Origin: Triops longicaudatus
Lineage: Eukaryota > Arthropoda > Branchiopoda > Notostraca > Triopsidae
Length of the DNA stretch: 64,000 bases
Direction of reading: 5' to 3'
NCBI GenBank assembly: GCA_022885665.1
Contig: JAGQDJ010000159.1
Coordinates: 1 to 64,000, forward strand
Part shown: positions 9,096-24,861 of the stretch, piece after piece
How positions within the stretch are numbered: the stretch's first letter is position 1
How the letters are laid out: each line of letters opens with the position of its first letter
Notes under the pieces: model-generated
What the model was told of the DNA's origin: nothing
The model's input: only the letters and a program-made list of their open reading frames with translations
Database searches by the model: none
Position numbers and translations under genes: made by a program

Positions 9096-12000
9096 TTTTG
9101 GAAAGAATTAGGGATTTCACTTCCTTCGAACCACCAAGCCAAACACAAACATGCTGGAATTCAACCTACCGGCGAGAATGCGAAGTGATGGACAATTTTG
9201 GCGGGCTATACGAAATGTGTACGTTCAGTACAAATTACGGTACCACATGGGTTAACACACAGCCTACCAGTACTTCCATTCTTTTTCTTCGTAGAATACT
9301 CAAGTTCTTTAATTTGAAAATAACTTGAAGAATCAAAATTCTTTTGCAGTTTAAACACGTCTATAATTTAAGCGCGAAAAATAAATGTAAAGTATTTGTG
9401 TAGTTTAAAGGTGATTTATCAATTGGAAGATAAACAAAACCAATTACATGTATGACGTAAAAGTCGATATTAATTATATTATATTCATGACTTAAAAGCC
9501 AAGGATCTTATTTCGGACTATTGGATTTCTTAAGAAACATTCAAAGTTTACGTCTACGTTATATGCATTTGGATCTGCAGCTGAATTACCTAAAAAAAAA
9601 CTGCACTACTGCAGTAATCAGCTCGATCCAAATAAGGCGGAGCAGGGCTAAGTCGATCTGTGTCGATTCGAGCCCATTCGCTCCCAATCCTAATTATGAA
9701 GCAATAAATACTCAAGTCCTGGACGACAATGAGTTGCTAAATTCTGCCTTTCCGATTAGTCGCTTGGTTGTTTGGAATACAATCATAGAAAACGTTCTAG
9801 ACGGACTATCACATTTACTTGAAATGGTTTCCGGCTTCACTTCTAACCCCTCATAGAGGTTTACTGCTTCCACCGAATTTGAAAAAGGCCCTGGGCTACA
9901 GAACGCTTGAAGCCCACAGCGAAAGCCGAACAGCAAACATTGGGGCTTATTGACTTCACTCTTCTGTCGCAACGAAATGCGAACACACCAGAAGGTTGTT
10001 CAAACAGAAGATTTTTTATGAGAAGGCCGTTCTTAACGAGTCGCAGTTAGACAATATTTGGACGCATACTAAGGGCGCGAACCGTACTACATTTCATAAT
10101 TCAGTAAGCATCCACAAACCATTAGAAGCCCCTTTATAGAAACCTGTTTTGTGCCAACTTTGCTAGTCTTAGCCTTTGTAATTCTTAAGCGATGCTGGAT
10201 TTCAAACATTTTTCTTGGAACAAAGGACTGACTATATATGGCGAGAAATGATCAATTAAGTGTTGAAAATTTGAAACGTTGCAAACCTGAGCGCACTATT
10301 ACACAAGAAACAACTGTCCCTCCCCGTATGACGTATTTGGGTGGAGTAAGTGGAAAAAGATCAAATTGCAGTGCACTCGTCAAACATGCACAACGACAAT
10401 GGCTAATTAAAGCTTCCATAGAAGCGACACGTATTTCCGTTACCAACACACCGTAATATTTGTCTCCCGCTATTATTGGCGCCTTACGCTCCCCAGTAGC
10501 CTGCGTATTGTATATTACCTGATACTGTAAAACACTCGCTAAGAGTAAATAAGGCAGCGTTATTTGATTGCCATTATTGCGTTCTTTTTTAACAATTTAC
10601 TGTAAAGTCCGATGTAACGTCAATTGAAAGCATCAGGAAAGGTAATACACAGGAAAGTATCGTTTGAAGCTTTATTTCCAGGAGCCACAGTAGTTTGCAA
10701 ATTTCTTCTGAAGAATAGAAATTGATCACCAATCGTAAACTCAATCCACGGTTTTCAGGGCCACTCCATGTGGGTAATTTACTGTCAACTCCCTGGAGAA
10801 TTTACATGCCAGAGTTGCAAATTGACACTTTCACTCTCACAGAAATGGGATGGTATTTCAAAACATGCGGAAAACGTGCCAAGAATGGACACAAAGGTTA
10901 ATAAACCGATAGTTTGGAAGATGCTCGGCACACTTGGATAGACAGAAGGTTTCCGTGAAACTGAAAAGTACCCCTGTGTGGCTTTTACGTTGTTTATCAG
11001 ACTTCAAAACGAAAAGTCGAACGTGGAGGAAGGCTACGAAAAAGCTTACACGTCATGATGTGCTTCGTGCTGTAATTCAAAATAAATTGTCCGTGAAACG
11101 TAAAAAGTCCATAGAAATAGGGACTACAGCAATGAAGGAGGCAAGATTACCAGCTGGTCATGGGTAATGCCAAATATGTGAAATTCTGCGGGATATGATT
11201 ACAAAAGCCAGTTCTGATCTTCTTCGTCTTTTGCTACGTCCTATTCACGTATTAAAAATATTCTGCGCATTAGTGTAAATGTCATGTGCAGAAGCAAAAA
11301 ATACGCTACATTCGCTGTACTTGCTCCGAGAACCAAACCTCCTGACTTTTTGTAAATGTTTACTGGAAGCTTGTTTTTGACACTTCCAAACGTTAAACTA
11401 TTTTATTGGCTTTCACATGCTCACAAATTACTTAAAGATTTCCATTCTTAAACTTTCCCTGACACCAAAAGTATTACCCATTTGAGTACAGCTCCATTGA
11501 AGAATTTTAGAAGTTGTGATCTAGACTTTTGTCATGACATTTTTCCTGAGTCAACCTTCAATGAATAACAACGGTTACAAGATCCATTGATCTCGAATGT
11601 GGTTGTACTAATTACCATTACTGTAAATTAAACTGAATCCAGGTCCAACTACATTCGCTTAGTCAGATCAACTTTCTTAGATAACTTTCGTGATTTAGCG
11701 ACTCAAAAATAAACTTTATGTTTCGGGAATGGTGTGATAAATGAGCACTCATCACCATAAGCAGTTTATACTGAAAAATGAACGACCACTGCCATTGTAA
11801 CGCAATAACTCAAGAAAGGCACTTTTTAGAGTATCGAAGTGGCTTCTTACCGGCTGATATCGTGGGTTACCACGTTATTAATATTCGTTCTATATTTCTT
11901 TTTTAAGACGCATATATGGTATTTATGTTGATTAAATTTATCTTTTCATCAGCGAAAGAAAAACAAAACTCGCTATTACGGGAGATTTCTCCAACCATTA

Positions 12001-15000
12001 GCCGAAACTATTCAGCATCAGCAATTTCAATAGCGATGTACTGTACTTAGAGAACTTCTTTTACCACTTTTAAGTAAGAGTTATCAATAAAACCTCTGCA
12101 ATCGAATAAAGTTTCGATGGAAAATACCAAATTCGATCCGTTCATGCCATTTTTTGCATTGAAAGTAGGCGACTGTCATCTGCTATTACCGTCACTTGGC
12201 AACGAGTTACGTAAACTTACTCTGTAAAGCCACAACAGGACAAAATGACAATTTAACACTCGAGCATTGCATTAAATCTTGTTTTCATTTAAGAAGTTCA
12301 TACTCGTTATGTTAGTCAACCTTAAGGGATTACTGAGTGAGTTATGAGCCATTTTTTTCATGTTTCCTTTATTGCGCTAGTTGGGATTTTTTTTTTAGAA
12401 ATTTCGCTGGACAGAGCCGATGAGTAGGGAAAACAATTGTCACACGAGAAGGGTCAGAGCTGCTCTGTTCACGGTATGTGAAAGGTCCTTACAGGGGCTA
12501 TATTGGATGTCTTCACTGTTGGATTTTTTACCAACTGACGAAAGCAAGCAGAAAGAAATCGTCAACATGCATCTCCACGGGAGATAAAAGAGTGCAAGTA
12601 GGCATAACTTACTACTCGTAATGCGTTGCGCAAAAAAAAATCGGTGAAATTATTGGCTGCAAATGTAAAATAATAAAAATGCCTGCATTGATTCTTAGAT
12701 GAACTGACTATCTGTGTTTGTTCTTCGAATTCCATAAGTATTTAATAAATCCAAGTGCAATACTATGCGTCTTTGGTTGTGTCAAAATGCAATAAACTTT
12801 ATGCGACTTGAAATGACGCAACAAGCTGGTGCAGCAAGTATCAATATTACATAGTACTGTGCATAAAAACATTCGTGAATACCTTTAATGGCATCATCTC
12901 CTTGCGTCTACTATCAGGCGTAGGTTATTGGTTAAACTTAGCTCTATCATTTCAAAAAAGGTTATGAAACCAAGCCAACGATTTTGTTTAGGCTGAATAT
13001 CTTTCTGTGGCCAGAATGCGAAGTAGTGGCTCCACGACAGCGATGTAGCGCGAGAAAAACAACTGACGGCATGCACAGCCATTGCGTAGCTTAATTTAGA
13101 GGACAATTCTTTCCCTGATTTATGTCGGGCATGTTTTATACGTAACCAAGAAAGAAGACGTCTCCTTTTGCCAAGCAAATAAAAAAAGTTTACTTTTCCG
13201 GCATACTTTATCCGCTACAGGCAAATGAATAGACATATACCAAAAGAGTCGGGAAAAAATATGCTCGTTGGGTCCATTCTTGAAGGCAAACGAGAAGCTT
13301 GGGCGAGACATCAAGATTGGAAGGTTTCAAGTAGCAATAAGAACCCAGAAAATGGGACGGTCGAAAAAAGCGAAACCCTTTACCGAGGAAAACAACTGGG
13401 AGCACTACTTCGTGAAAGACAAAATTTGGAGCTTTGCGTAGTGTAGACAGATGTTTCTGCCCGAAAGTCTTAACCAGCCTCATCCCATCTTGGCACACGA
13501 GTGACGTATACTACGTTGGGTAGGTGGTCGAGAAAGACGAATCAGTTCCAAAACAGCGTCTGCGTGCAGAATGGACCGTCCTTCCTATGGTGAACGTCGG
13601 AGACTACGGGAGACGTCGAAGATAAGGTATTCGACGCCTTAAGCCTAACCCCGAAGTGTCGAGCCTTCAGTCGAACAGCTGTCTGTCTAGGACGAAGTAC
13701 GTTAAATGATGTGTTTCCCTTTCACCAAGTTTACGATTTTTCATCTAAAACGAACCAACTAACCAAGTGAGGTTGATCATGTTGTGGTGCACCAGGTACG
13801 CTACCCCAGCGAGTGCCATGTAGTTTAATTGGTTAAATTCAATTTAAAAACGAAAAACATTGTGTGTGTGCATGTTCAATACAGGGTCTTTGGTACGAAA
13901 TGGAGTGCACCTTCGGTCAAAAGTGTCTTTCTTTTAAGTGAAAAGGATGCTCCAGCTGTCGTGGAACCGAAGTTGTGAAGCACAAGTCCCATACTTGGGC
14001 ACGTTTGAGTAAGTTCGATTATCGATCCTATTATTGAGGGACCTTCATGTGATTGCGAAAACATCGGGTGACCGCGTGCCCTTCTGGCTTCTAGCACAAT
14101 GACTTGTGCTTCCTTGCATCCTTGATAGCACGAAATAAAACATTACTTATCCAGTCAGTCACCCAAGTTCTGCTGTACCAGCGCCAGGTGCTTTGCCATA
14201 AGGCCGCTGGTTGGCTATAGCCGTACTGGTCCTTCGGTGATACATCCGCACAGAATTATGTACCGTGTTCGCTTAAAAATAATTACAAATAAAACAGGGG
14301 GCGTCAACGACATCCTATCGATTCAAACCATTTACGATATGACCTACATAAAAGCGTTTCCCAGCCTGTGGCCAATAAAGCGACTGTCTTTTTTCACCCG
14401 TTCTCCCTAACTAAAAGTCTCCGTGAAGGGGAGGTTACTTGGGGAATTGCCCCCTTGCTGGTCACCGCTAGAGCGACAACGCGTGAGTCCCGCCCAGGCT
14501 ACGACCTTAATCGAAAGCCATAACTACAAAGCCAGCAATTGTGTCCGGCCTAGGCTACTTTGTATTCATTAAAAACTTTTTGCTCCGTTGTCTTCAGAGA
14601 ATTTCTTTACGGACAGCCACTCAAGATAAACCGCAAGCACCAAAGATAAAGCGGAAAGGCTCTGAGTCGCGAATGGGCAAAAGACATCCAGTAAATTATG
14701 ATTTCGCACACCTGTTCTCCGGGCAGTCTGGAGCTAAACAGAGAATCGAACCGAACGCAGTTTCTACGTAGTTTATAAGACTGTCCTTCCATGTCCAGAC
14801 GTGGAGAAACGTTAAGCATGGGAAATACTAAGAATACCAGCACAAGAGCATTGACTACGCTCCTATTTGGCTTGGAACCTATCCAGCTACGTTGCAATTC
14901 ACTTGCCAATACTAACTTTCTCATTAAAAGCTAATCCCTTAAAACTTTGCTTCCTAATCTCTTAATTGACACGAAAATGAACAGAATAACAAAAACTTAT

Positions 15001-18000
15001 GTCTCATGAATGTAGGTGACCTTTTGCAAGCGATAGTAAGACACACGCAAGCTCTATATGTTCGTCGCTAACTAATTAAATATTTCTGTTCCGCTTACCT
15101 TTCCTTAAACCATGCTGAGAGAAATGGGCTGACATTACATACACATACTAATTTAAAAAAAGAGTCGACGTTTTTACTACGCCAATTCGGACAGTATCAA
15201 CCATGTCATTAATTTCAATGACCACTAGCACATCTATTTCCAACACATTATCACATACATTTCAATGAGCAATAAAAGCGAAAACGGCCCCGACGCCAGT
15301 CTTCCGACCTAAATCTAAGGGTGAGACTTGTTAGATAATACAATGGCATACAGAGCACTCTTAATACGAAGGGATCGATAGGAGCACGCGTCCATGATAG
15401 TTTCCGTTCCGTCCTGTATACAAATACTTTTTCCCACCCTCTTAGCGTCTTTCATCCTGAACATACTAAACTTGATACTGTTGCTCTTCCTGTCATTAGT
15501 ATGCTGCTGCGTACAGAGTTATCTTCGGCTTACTCCCTGCCTCACCTTTGGTCGCTAAGGGAATTCCTTGCTTTCTCGATGATTCACTAAAAATTATCGT
15601 GACAAGGATGAGATGTTAACCTCGCTTTTTCCAAAGACAGAAAGGCTATCTAGTCAATACTCCATGTTAAATCTCCTCACTGACACATGATGTAAAAACC
15701 GAGGCCCTCAACTGGCCTAAAAAGTACGTCTATAAATAAATCTAGCGAGCGCTTTGTGAGTTCATATTGCATGTTCGTACGAAAGATCGACTGCAGGAAT
15801 ATTTGCTACACATACTCTTTCCCCAGCATCGCTACAGCTTTCTCAGCCAGCTTTCCGAGGTACGTACAGGTGTTAGAGTCTTGTCGGAACTTATGGGTAC
15901 CAGAACTTCGTTAAACAATCATGGCCCGGACAAAGGTAGCTCGCAGTCGTAGCTTTTTTTGGGACCAGAACCACTTAGTTAATTATTCGCTTCTCACATG
16001 AAGTAAACTATAATCCTGAACCAACTAACCACTGTAAACTACGAAAGACTCTCCAGAGATCCGGAGCTGCTTGGAGTAGTGTACTATATGGAGCTGATTT
16101 CATGCCGTGGGAAATTTTTGATAAACGCCACGCAAAAGCATTAACAATCTGTCGATGGAAAATTAACGCGAGTATTTAACGCTTAGCTATGGTTTGATAT
16201 TTCAAAATTCCGAAGTAACGAAACGCCCTGTTTATTTCGTTAGTTTGAAGAACCATATGTATGCAATTTAAAGGTAACAGGACACGAATGAAGTACTAAT
16301 TATAATGAGCTTTTCCCAAATAGTCCAACATGCAAACTCTGAGGACCCCAAAACAAGACTTTGAGAAAAGGCTTAAACAGTTGCTGCGTAAAATTGTGTG
16401 GTTTGCTGTGCCGTCATCTTACCTTTTACATTTGCAACGAAATGCGACGTGCCACAAGGACTCCACCTTGACAATATTGATCTAAGAGCTTCTTTAATCT
16501 CCGGAATTGGAAGTTGGGCAAATTTCAACCGAAGCAGCCCTGTATTTTGTTTTGAACATGGTGCAGGGATGCTCGCCATCTTCGATGCAGCTCTCTCTCT
16601 CACCTCCGGGCAAGAGAAAGAGAGGAAGCAATGCCTAACTACGTTTTAGCAATTCAATTATCTCGCCGGAGATCCATTGACACTTCACAGAAGGGTTTAG
16701 CTTGAAAGTGCAGCAGTGTAACTTTGAAACGGGAAAGATCGTTTCTTTTCCCTTCAAGTGGGATATGCGGGTGCATACTTTTTTCTTTTTCTTTCGTGCA
16801 AAGCTAGACCGACACAACGTGACTTCAACGACACTGACGCTCAACGTTACTTTTTCATATAAAGAAGAACAATACCGGGTAATTACCAAAACTTTCCAAG
16901 AAAAAAATCCAAGCCATTCGCTGTATGATAAGGTCGTTTAAACTAATAATAGATTTGGCAAGTAATAAGAAGATTTGCTTCTTTTTTTCTTTTGTAACCC
17001 CAATTTAGGTCTTCCCTTCCTCATTAGTAACCAGATTACGCCAGCGGATAAAGGACTGGCATACTGCCGTGTCAATTCTTTTGTAGGCAACATTCCCGGT
17101 TTGCGATCGGTCGATATATTGGATTTTTTTTACGAACCAAAGCTTGTAGGCTAAGCCCAGATCTTCGGGCCGAATTACTCTTAAGATCATGTCAGAGATT
17201 AATTTCATGTAACATGATTAATAACTTTCCGGTCATTATTTCCTTTGCGCGTCTTGGTGGACAAAAGAAGTCATCATAATGGTAACAGTTGTACCCCGCG
17301 TACCATTCGTACATTTCCTCATTCTTTGCCCTATCAGTATTCCGTTGAAGTCGGCACTGAGTTCCCAATTCCCAGTTACTCCAAGAGCCGCGTGTAACCA
17401 CGCATATAACTGTATCAATGTATTTCCATTACAATCCAATAGTGCATGGTAGGAGGTAATATAGTGGCTAAAAGACAACAAAAGGGCTATTTTCGTACAC
17501 AGTTAGGCAACAGACGATTAAGTCACTTATTGGGTACAAGCAAGAACAACCGTACCTCAAGCAATCTTCAGCATGGCTATCGTTAATCTTTATCACCTTG
17601 ATTACCATCGCCACATAATGCCTAATACGAAGAACCGTCAGGAAAGTTAGACATGAGCCATAATATATCGATATTCCACACTAGCTCCGATTCGTGCACG
17701 CGATGGTCCAAAGTTTCCATGAAAATCTTTATCGCTTTCTGTACATCGTGCTATAAAAGTCGACCGAAATTAATGGATACTGCTCACCGCGTCCGCTCGC
17801 TTTGCTTGTCCTCGTTTCTAGCAGTTAATGATAGGGCTGACCCTTTGGTGTGACAAGGAATCTTAACTTGTTGTGACTAGACAATGCAAAGTTAACTTAA
17901 AGCTGGAAAGAGTAAAAACTTGTTGTTCGAGCATCGGTCCTAACAAAATAGTTTACAGCCCCAAAATAGATGTACAGAAAATAAATGCACTGCTTTTAAA

Positions 18001-21000
18001 AAGGTCAAACGTTACATCAAACAATTAAACGGTGAAATAAATTCTACACAGGACGCACAGAAAAAGTCACTCCCAACCGTAAAAAAAAAAACGCATTTTC
18101 GCTTGCCATAGAATGTTATATTATGAACTTCAAACGTACAAGCGATGCATGGTGATCGTAAACAGTGAGGGAGTGGAAAATAACTATAAAAATAAAACGG
18201 AAAAGAGCAAAGGTGGCAACGAGCTGCGCTCACGCCATTTCCCAGTTAAAGAAAAGAAAATAATAACAAATACAAACAATTTAAGGTAAATATTATATTA
18301 TAGGAACTTAACAAAAGGTATGTTTGTAGTGACGCCCTGTGTGTGCCAATCTCGTTGCCGCAACAAACAAAGAAGCGATGTCGAATTGGAATGTAATGTA
18401 GGTTTGCAGCAATCTTGAGCCTCCAGTTTACGATTTTGATTCGTAGTACAGTAGATGGCACACATTAGATACAAAACTTGTTCACATGTGACAGTGTCAT
18501 AGACTTCGTTAAGTTTTTCCTTGCGTAAGCTACGAGTGCTTCGTGACTCGAGTTCGTGATCCAAGTGTGTCATTCATTCATAGGATACAATATAATTCAT
18601 TTTCCCTCAAATGCTCGCTCCTTATTTTTCTTGTAATTGTTTTTTGGGTTGTGTTTAAATGTCAAACTACGACACAAGTAAACGCTGCTTAGGCTTCGTA
18701 AATTCTCAACTTGGGGAGCAAAGATTGAATCAATAAGGCCAGATGGGACCGCTAGTAAATTATTATCCTATAGTACGCAAATTTAGTCTCTGAATTATAA
18801 GTCTGTACGCAATGCTGCATCGACAATAAACCTTTTAGATGAATAAAACTGACACAGTTTCGCTGACATTGTCGAAACCAATACATTGTTGCGAAACAAC
18901 TACGAGAAAAATTGAAATGCAATTTATCTCAATAACAACATCACTTTGCAGAATCTGTGCAGTAAGCTCTATCCTCTGACGATAGTATTCAGTTTTCCAA
19001 ATAGGCTTAAAATGAACGATACTGACCACCTAGCACTCGATACCAAGCAACTAGCCATGAGAAAATCAGAGCATGGAACTTTAAGGATTCATCAAATACG
19101 AATATTACTTTTCCTTGCTACTTTTTAGAAGTTACAAGCCATAAAATCTTTTATAGGCTTGAATATTAATAATCGGAAGTATAGTAAAGTATAGAAAACA
19201 CTAGTTGGTCATTACTTTCGAATTAAGTAACTAAAATGTGCGTCAAGGTGAACAACTCCAAAGAAAATCACCGAGTACTGTCTTCTAACATAAATCGACG
19301 AATAAGTGCCGCGAAGGCCATCGTGGCAGGCACTTCAAGAAAGGCCAGCTTAGAGAGCTGTTGTGGCCACGGTTCTTAAAGTGCGTCATCTGACGCTATT
19401 TCGAAATCCATAAACAACACAACGTTTTCGGCACAGTAGGGTGGACTAACCGTATCTAGGATGCAGGGACGCAACACAATATTGAATCGTGGTCCCCGTG
19501 ATCAGCCGAGTGAGCTTGGAAAGTATACTTTTCCCTAATGCACGCATAATCCTGACTGTTGCTATATACCTTGCTTATTACGCATTTCCACTCCCTAAGC
19601 TTACAACAGCACTCTCAGATCTAGTGTCGAATTTCCTTTGTTGTCCGGGGTTACCAAGTAACCATTCTACTCAGCTAAGAAACGCTATTCATAAGCATTA
19701 CCGTGCCAACTCTCCATACTACACCCTGTAACCGCAAAGAAAAGTCCTTCACACAAGCAACTTTCAAGTATAGGGTTTTCGCCAACAGCGGCCAATACAT
19801 ACAATACCGTTATTATACCGTAAATCACTGGCTGTACTAACTGTCACATATTGTATTTTTTTCAAGAATTCGTAAACTGGCCAGGAATATGTAGTCAAAT
19901 TTCAATGTTAGCGAAAGCTACCTCCGCGGACTGTTAAAACAAAAGAAGAAATAAATATTAGCTTCTTTTCTCATACATAAAGGCAAATTTGTCAGTTCGA
20001 CCGGGTTCGGCTTCCTTTTTTGACAGCTACTCCGTGCAAGTCATCTTTACACAGTGAAGAAGTTAGCTATGTCAACAGTGCAGGTTTAGAAACTGATAAT
20101 CCCTTTATGGCCGTTATGCGTTAAAAGTTAAACGCATTCCTAACAAGGCCAACCGATCAATCCGCGTAATTTGCACCACTTATATGTGATACCCCATGCC
20201 ATTCTAAATGAGACAATCACTTACAGTAATGCATAAATATGATTCCTAAATTTTGTCTGGTTCCCGTAGTCCCATGTCTAAAACGGATGAATTTTGCTTG
20301 ATGAAGCTTAGTCTATGGTCCGATTTAGATTCATTTTAGCAAAGAAGTACCTTGACAATAGTACAACTGATGACAATAAGCTATATATACCGTCAGCTAT
20401 TTAGACATGTGTACGCCTTAGGCCAAAGCGCATAATTCTGCGTCACCTTAAACAAGTTTATAAATAATCTCCATTTAGCATGTAATAGTTTGTTTTTGAA
20501 ACCAACGAACTCTTAGTTTTCTTTACCTGAATCCAACCCAAAACCTAAAACTTGGACTAACAGCATGCGAAGTTCAAAATAAACTAAAATAAATTTAAAT
20601 CTCTCTTTTAAAGTTTGAATTTATTATAGTTTTACTTTAATTCTGAACAAATTTTTTAGTTTATTTATATCGTGTCTTGTTCTCATTATATCCATATCGA
20701 TAATGGAAAATAAACTTTTTCCATATGATATTTTGCTGCATTTTTACTAACAAACAGTACCCAACTTCTGTGATTTTTTGAGAAAATTCAATTTTTACAT
20801 GAATTCCTTATATAGGCCGTATTCTATCAATAAGTTCTCACTTCTACTGCGCCCACCCATGTGTGTATTTCAAGGTTGTAGAAAGGGTAGAACTTGCAAG
20901 AGCGCGATGAACTCACATCGTGACGATTAAATATAATTTCTGCTAAAATTTGTAGCGTGCACTGTACTCCGACTCTCGGAAGTTATGCGTTTGCGAGATC

Positions 21001-24000
21001 GATATTAAGGCAGTGCATGTGACAAGTGTCAGTTACACGAGGACAAGTATGTTCGCAAGAACGAATTACACCATATTATTCAGGCACAACTCTTGGATGA
21101 CAGCTATTTAAACTTGCTTTTCTCTCAACATCTTCCGAATCTCAATTACTTTTTAATTTCTTTTGCTTGCTTTAAAGAAAATCCTTTCTCCTTTGCTCAG
21201 TGTGTCACAAACTACTGCTGAAGCTTTATAGCAAAGTTTCTGGTTGAAAGTTCTTGCGGAAGTACTTTGTATCTGTCTTGAATCTTGATTGCAAGATTGT
21301 TGCTATGATATGTAATTTGTCACTCCAAGATTTCACAAATCGTGCATAAGGCGATGACAGGATTCCTTAACAGAATGTCACTGAATTTCTTTGGGCAAAA
21401 TCTTCGCTACGGTTGTACTGCTTTTCTCTTTCCTGGCACTCCACCAAGAGGCTTATCAACAACGTCCCCATTGGTTCCACCTCGAAGAAACGTGCTTCTT
21501 AATATCTTGTTAAGTCAAAGAGAGGCACTAGAGTAGCTTTTCGGCTAAAAGATATGTAGCCTTAACTCTTGTGCTACATAAAGAAAGCAGACAAGTTAAA
21601 AGGTTCTTTTTGAAGAACGATTTCTCCCCGTGCAAAAATTATAAGCGTCTTTCAACATGAAGAGATCTTGAAGCTTTCTACGTATTTCGACGCGACGCTA
21701 TTTTGTTGTTGAAAGTAAAGGACAAAGGGCACGAAAGGACACGTTGACAACTGCTAGTAAACAAGATTTCAAAAGCTTTACTTAATCACTATTACCAGCG
21801 AGACTAGATTAAAATTCTTGTATGTCTGTATATTCCTTCTTACCTTTTATTTCCCGAATCATCCTAAGAACGAATAATGGACCGAAACGAGCATGAACTA
21901 TTGCTCATAAAATTTTCTTCAGTTGGCAGAAAGAAGCGATGATGTGAGTCACGCGAACGACACTTAATACCTGCCGTTATTTTTACGGCGGTCGGAGGGT
22001 TATGGCCACCAAGAAAAAAAAAGAGACAAATGCACCAAGGACGGCTTTCATGAGAAGTAACTCCATATTAATGAGAGGAAGATGAAGAATTCATTTTACT
22101 CGGCGAAACAGACGCACATGATATTACAATAGTATGGTAACAAAACTGTCCAGCAACCTCCGCAACTTTTATATACATTGTCTCGTTCTATGTAACATAC
22201 AGACTACTATGAAAGAAGCTTGGCAAGTCCTCCACGACTTAACTTTTAATTGCACGACACAAATGTAAGCTTACGCAAACTAACACGAAATAAATGTCCG
22301 AAGGCGATAACCTGATTCTATGAAAAATAAAAAAACAGCCGAGGTGATCCTTACACGATGTCAACTTCGCAACCTCACGGTTTGAAGTGTGGATTCCGCA
22401 CAAAGTGAATTTGGAACGGAAGAAGACACTCAAGCAAAATATACTCTCATTTATATGAGTGCATTACCGCATATAGGTAAGAAAATGGTAAATAAAAGAA
22501 ACTGATATCTCATTGATGATGAATGAAAGAAATATTAGTAAAAAAAAATGTCTACGAAGAAAAACTCTCTGAATCAGAGACCAGATTCTTTGTGCTGCAC
22601 TTCAAATTCTGAAAAGCGCAACTGGCCATTCTTCGCATGCTTCCGTTTGTAGGCGAAGAAACGGAACGAGGGTGACTCAGAACGTCTTCCTTAGACTGAA
22701 CATAGCTCTCAGCATTGTCGCCCGGCTTAGCATCTCTTGACTGCCTGAGCTACCACACTAAAAGTTACCATGGTTTCAGAGACGTCGGTTCCTAACATTT
22801 TTTCTAAGGAAAAGACAAAGGCTTGGATCATTATACGTGTTTGTTTACATTGTCTGAAGCATCTTTCTTGCATTACTGCCTTGCATTAATGAAACTTTCA
22901 AATTATAAACGTGCACTTTCAGTGTCACTGATTATGGTGAACCTGTGCCTAGTTACTTGAAACGAAGACGAAAAGGGAAACCAACGTAGCGTGACGGTTT
23001 TTCTTTCCTTGTGAGCCATAAAATATATCTAGCTTGGTACAGAAAAAGTTTACGAAAAGATTGCTCTACTCTGGTGTAGAAGAAAGAAAAGAGGAAGAAA
23101 TGCATAAGGTTACTCCCAATGACCCCTTGTCATGATAAGATCAGGGTTGGTACTACGTAGATGGACACTATCCACAATGGCAAAATAAAAGGGCGCCTGC
23201 AGTCAAACTGGAGCTTAGCCTTAATGAGAGTTTACTTTTCTTTCAGCACCAATCACAAAAAGGACAAACTTTTAGATCCCTCGACGCCATATTGCTACAC
23301 GGAAGACATGCTGGTTATCGCAACGTTCGTTCTTAGTTTTACACCATCCACCTCAGCTAGGAACGTCCCTACGAGTAACGTTGACAATTGTTGGCAACTG
23401 TTCCGAGCATCTCCATGGCAACATTCCTCTTTTCTGTGGTAACAGTTTTAGAGACATGAAACACGATAACCTTTTATGTTAGCCTTGACGTCGGGTGTCT
23501 AATTGACTGCACAAAATGCAATAATACAAGAGGGAGGGACACCTGTAACTTCGTGTGCTTCCGTGGAGCTTGCAGTTTTCTTATTACTGAGCGACTTTTC
23601 CAACAAACGAAGAAAAACTACGATTAACAGAAAAACACTTTTTCTAAATTTGGAAAATAACGCATTCATACGAAAAATTTTCACAAATATTTTCAAAGAT
23701 AAAAGTGAAGGATAGGAGGATATAAGGTTCTACGAACACAAAAGAAAACAATAGTACAAAATGCGTTGTTGTACCCTCGAAATCACAAGGGCAATAACAG
23801 AGCAATTAATAAAAAAATGGCGTGAAAACGTTTGAGGGGTGCAAAATTTGTACACCATTCTTTCAGCGTTTCAGTGATAGCTCTGGATATTTACTGTTAA
23901 GGAGGATAATTCCTTTGTTAATTATTGTAAAAAAATGTCTGTGGTCATTATGTCATAAGTATTATCCAAAGTAGGCGTTCGGTAAATGTGGCCAATGTGT

Positions 24001-24861
24001 TTGCAGTTAATAACATTGAAACACTCAAAAGGTTGCAACAAGCAGTACTTGCATAATTTTTTCCTTCCTTTTTGTAAAAACGGGTGACACTAACTTAAAA
24101 ACTAGAACTTTAAAGTTGCACTAACTTACCGAACTTGTACACTTTGATTCCGTAAATTATCATCATTTCTTTCGAAGAAAAAGGTGTTTCTCATCGGCAG
24201 AATGGGGAAATCGCACGAGGTTCGTGCCATAGAAGTTGCACTAATGCGAAGTTAATTGCATTAACGTTGGCCCCGAACGAGGCGTGGCGTATTTCTTTGA
24301 GTTGAAACACTCTTTTCCATATCTCTCCATGCGAACACTCCTTAGCAACTCTATTAGTTTCTCCTTCTTCTGGCTTTGCCTTTTCTATCTGGAAAGAGAA
24401 TTGAAAGTTTGCGAGCACCATTGTTATGACATCATACACAATACACTCGAACTTCATTTATAATCTATTGCTTTTGTTCTGCTTGTAAACCAATTTCTGT
24501 CAACTTCACAACCCTTAAATCAGTTACCTTTTGTTTACAGGTTCTGGTCATTCGAGGTCAACGTGATATGTTGACAATTAGGACAACACCCTCAAATTAA
24601 TACCCTTGACCGTCAGGGGAAGCTTCACTTCCGCGCCGTTCAAAAGTTACCCCCTCGACCACCCTTTTTAACAACACATGCGGATGACAAGTTAAAAAAC
24701 CCGTGAGTGCATGACGAGCTTCTCTATTCCTTTACTACTCTCGGCAACGTGTACTGCACCTATTCATAAGCGCTCTAAAAACGAGCCAAATTCGGTATAC
24801 AAAGTAGTTACAGTGGAGTGCCCAACCCTTACACTGAATACTCGGTTTGAAGGAAAAAGAA
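9096..24861. other. 15.8 kb stretch without a recognised gene
   Basis: Scattered open stretches below about 110 codons, none with recognisable motifs and none joined into a convincing gene by splice sites. The longest (about 9521-9856, first ATG at 9563) reads as a 97-residue product with a hydrophobic C-terminal helix and no family I know. The 13.2-14.9 kb part is slightly richer in G+C than its surroundings. I see no transposase or reverse transcriptase signature, no rRNA and no convincing tRNA. It may contain upstream regulatory DNA or distant 5' exons of SK. Confidence 0.5.

Noticed and set aside
9521..9856. 111-codon open stretch with a hydrophobic C-terminal part
   Set aside because: No family resemblance, no ATG until 9563, no supporting splice partners or promoter; kept only as a note in the intergenic entry.
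16398..16941. Two adjacent open stretches that might form a two-exon gene
   Set aside because: No recognisable domain and no splice pair giving a coherent product.
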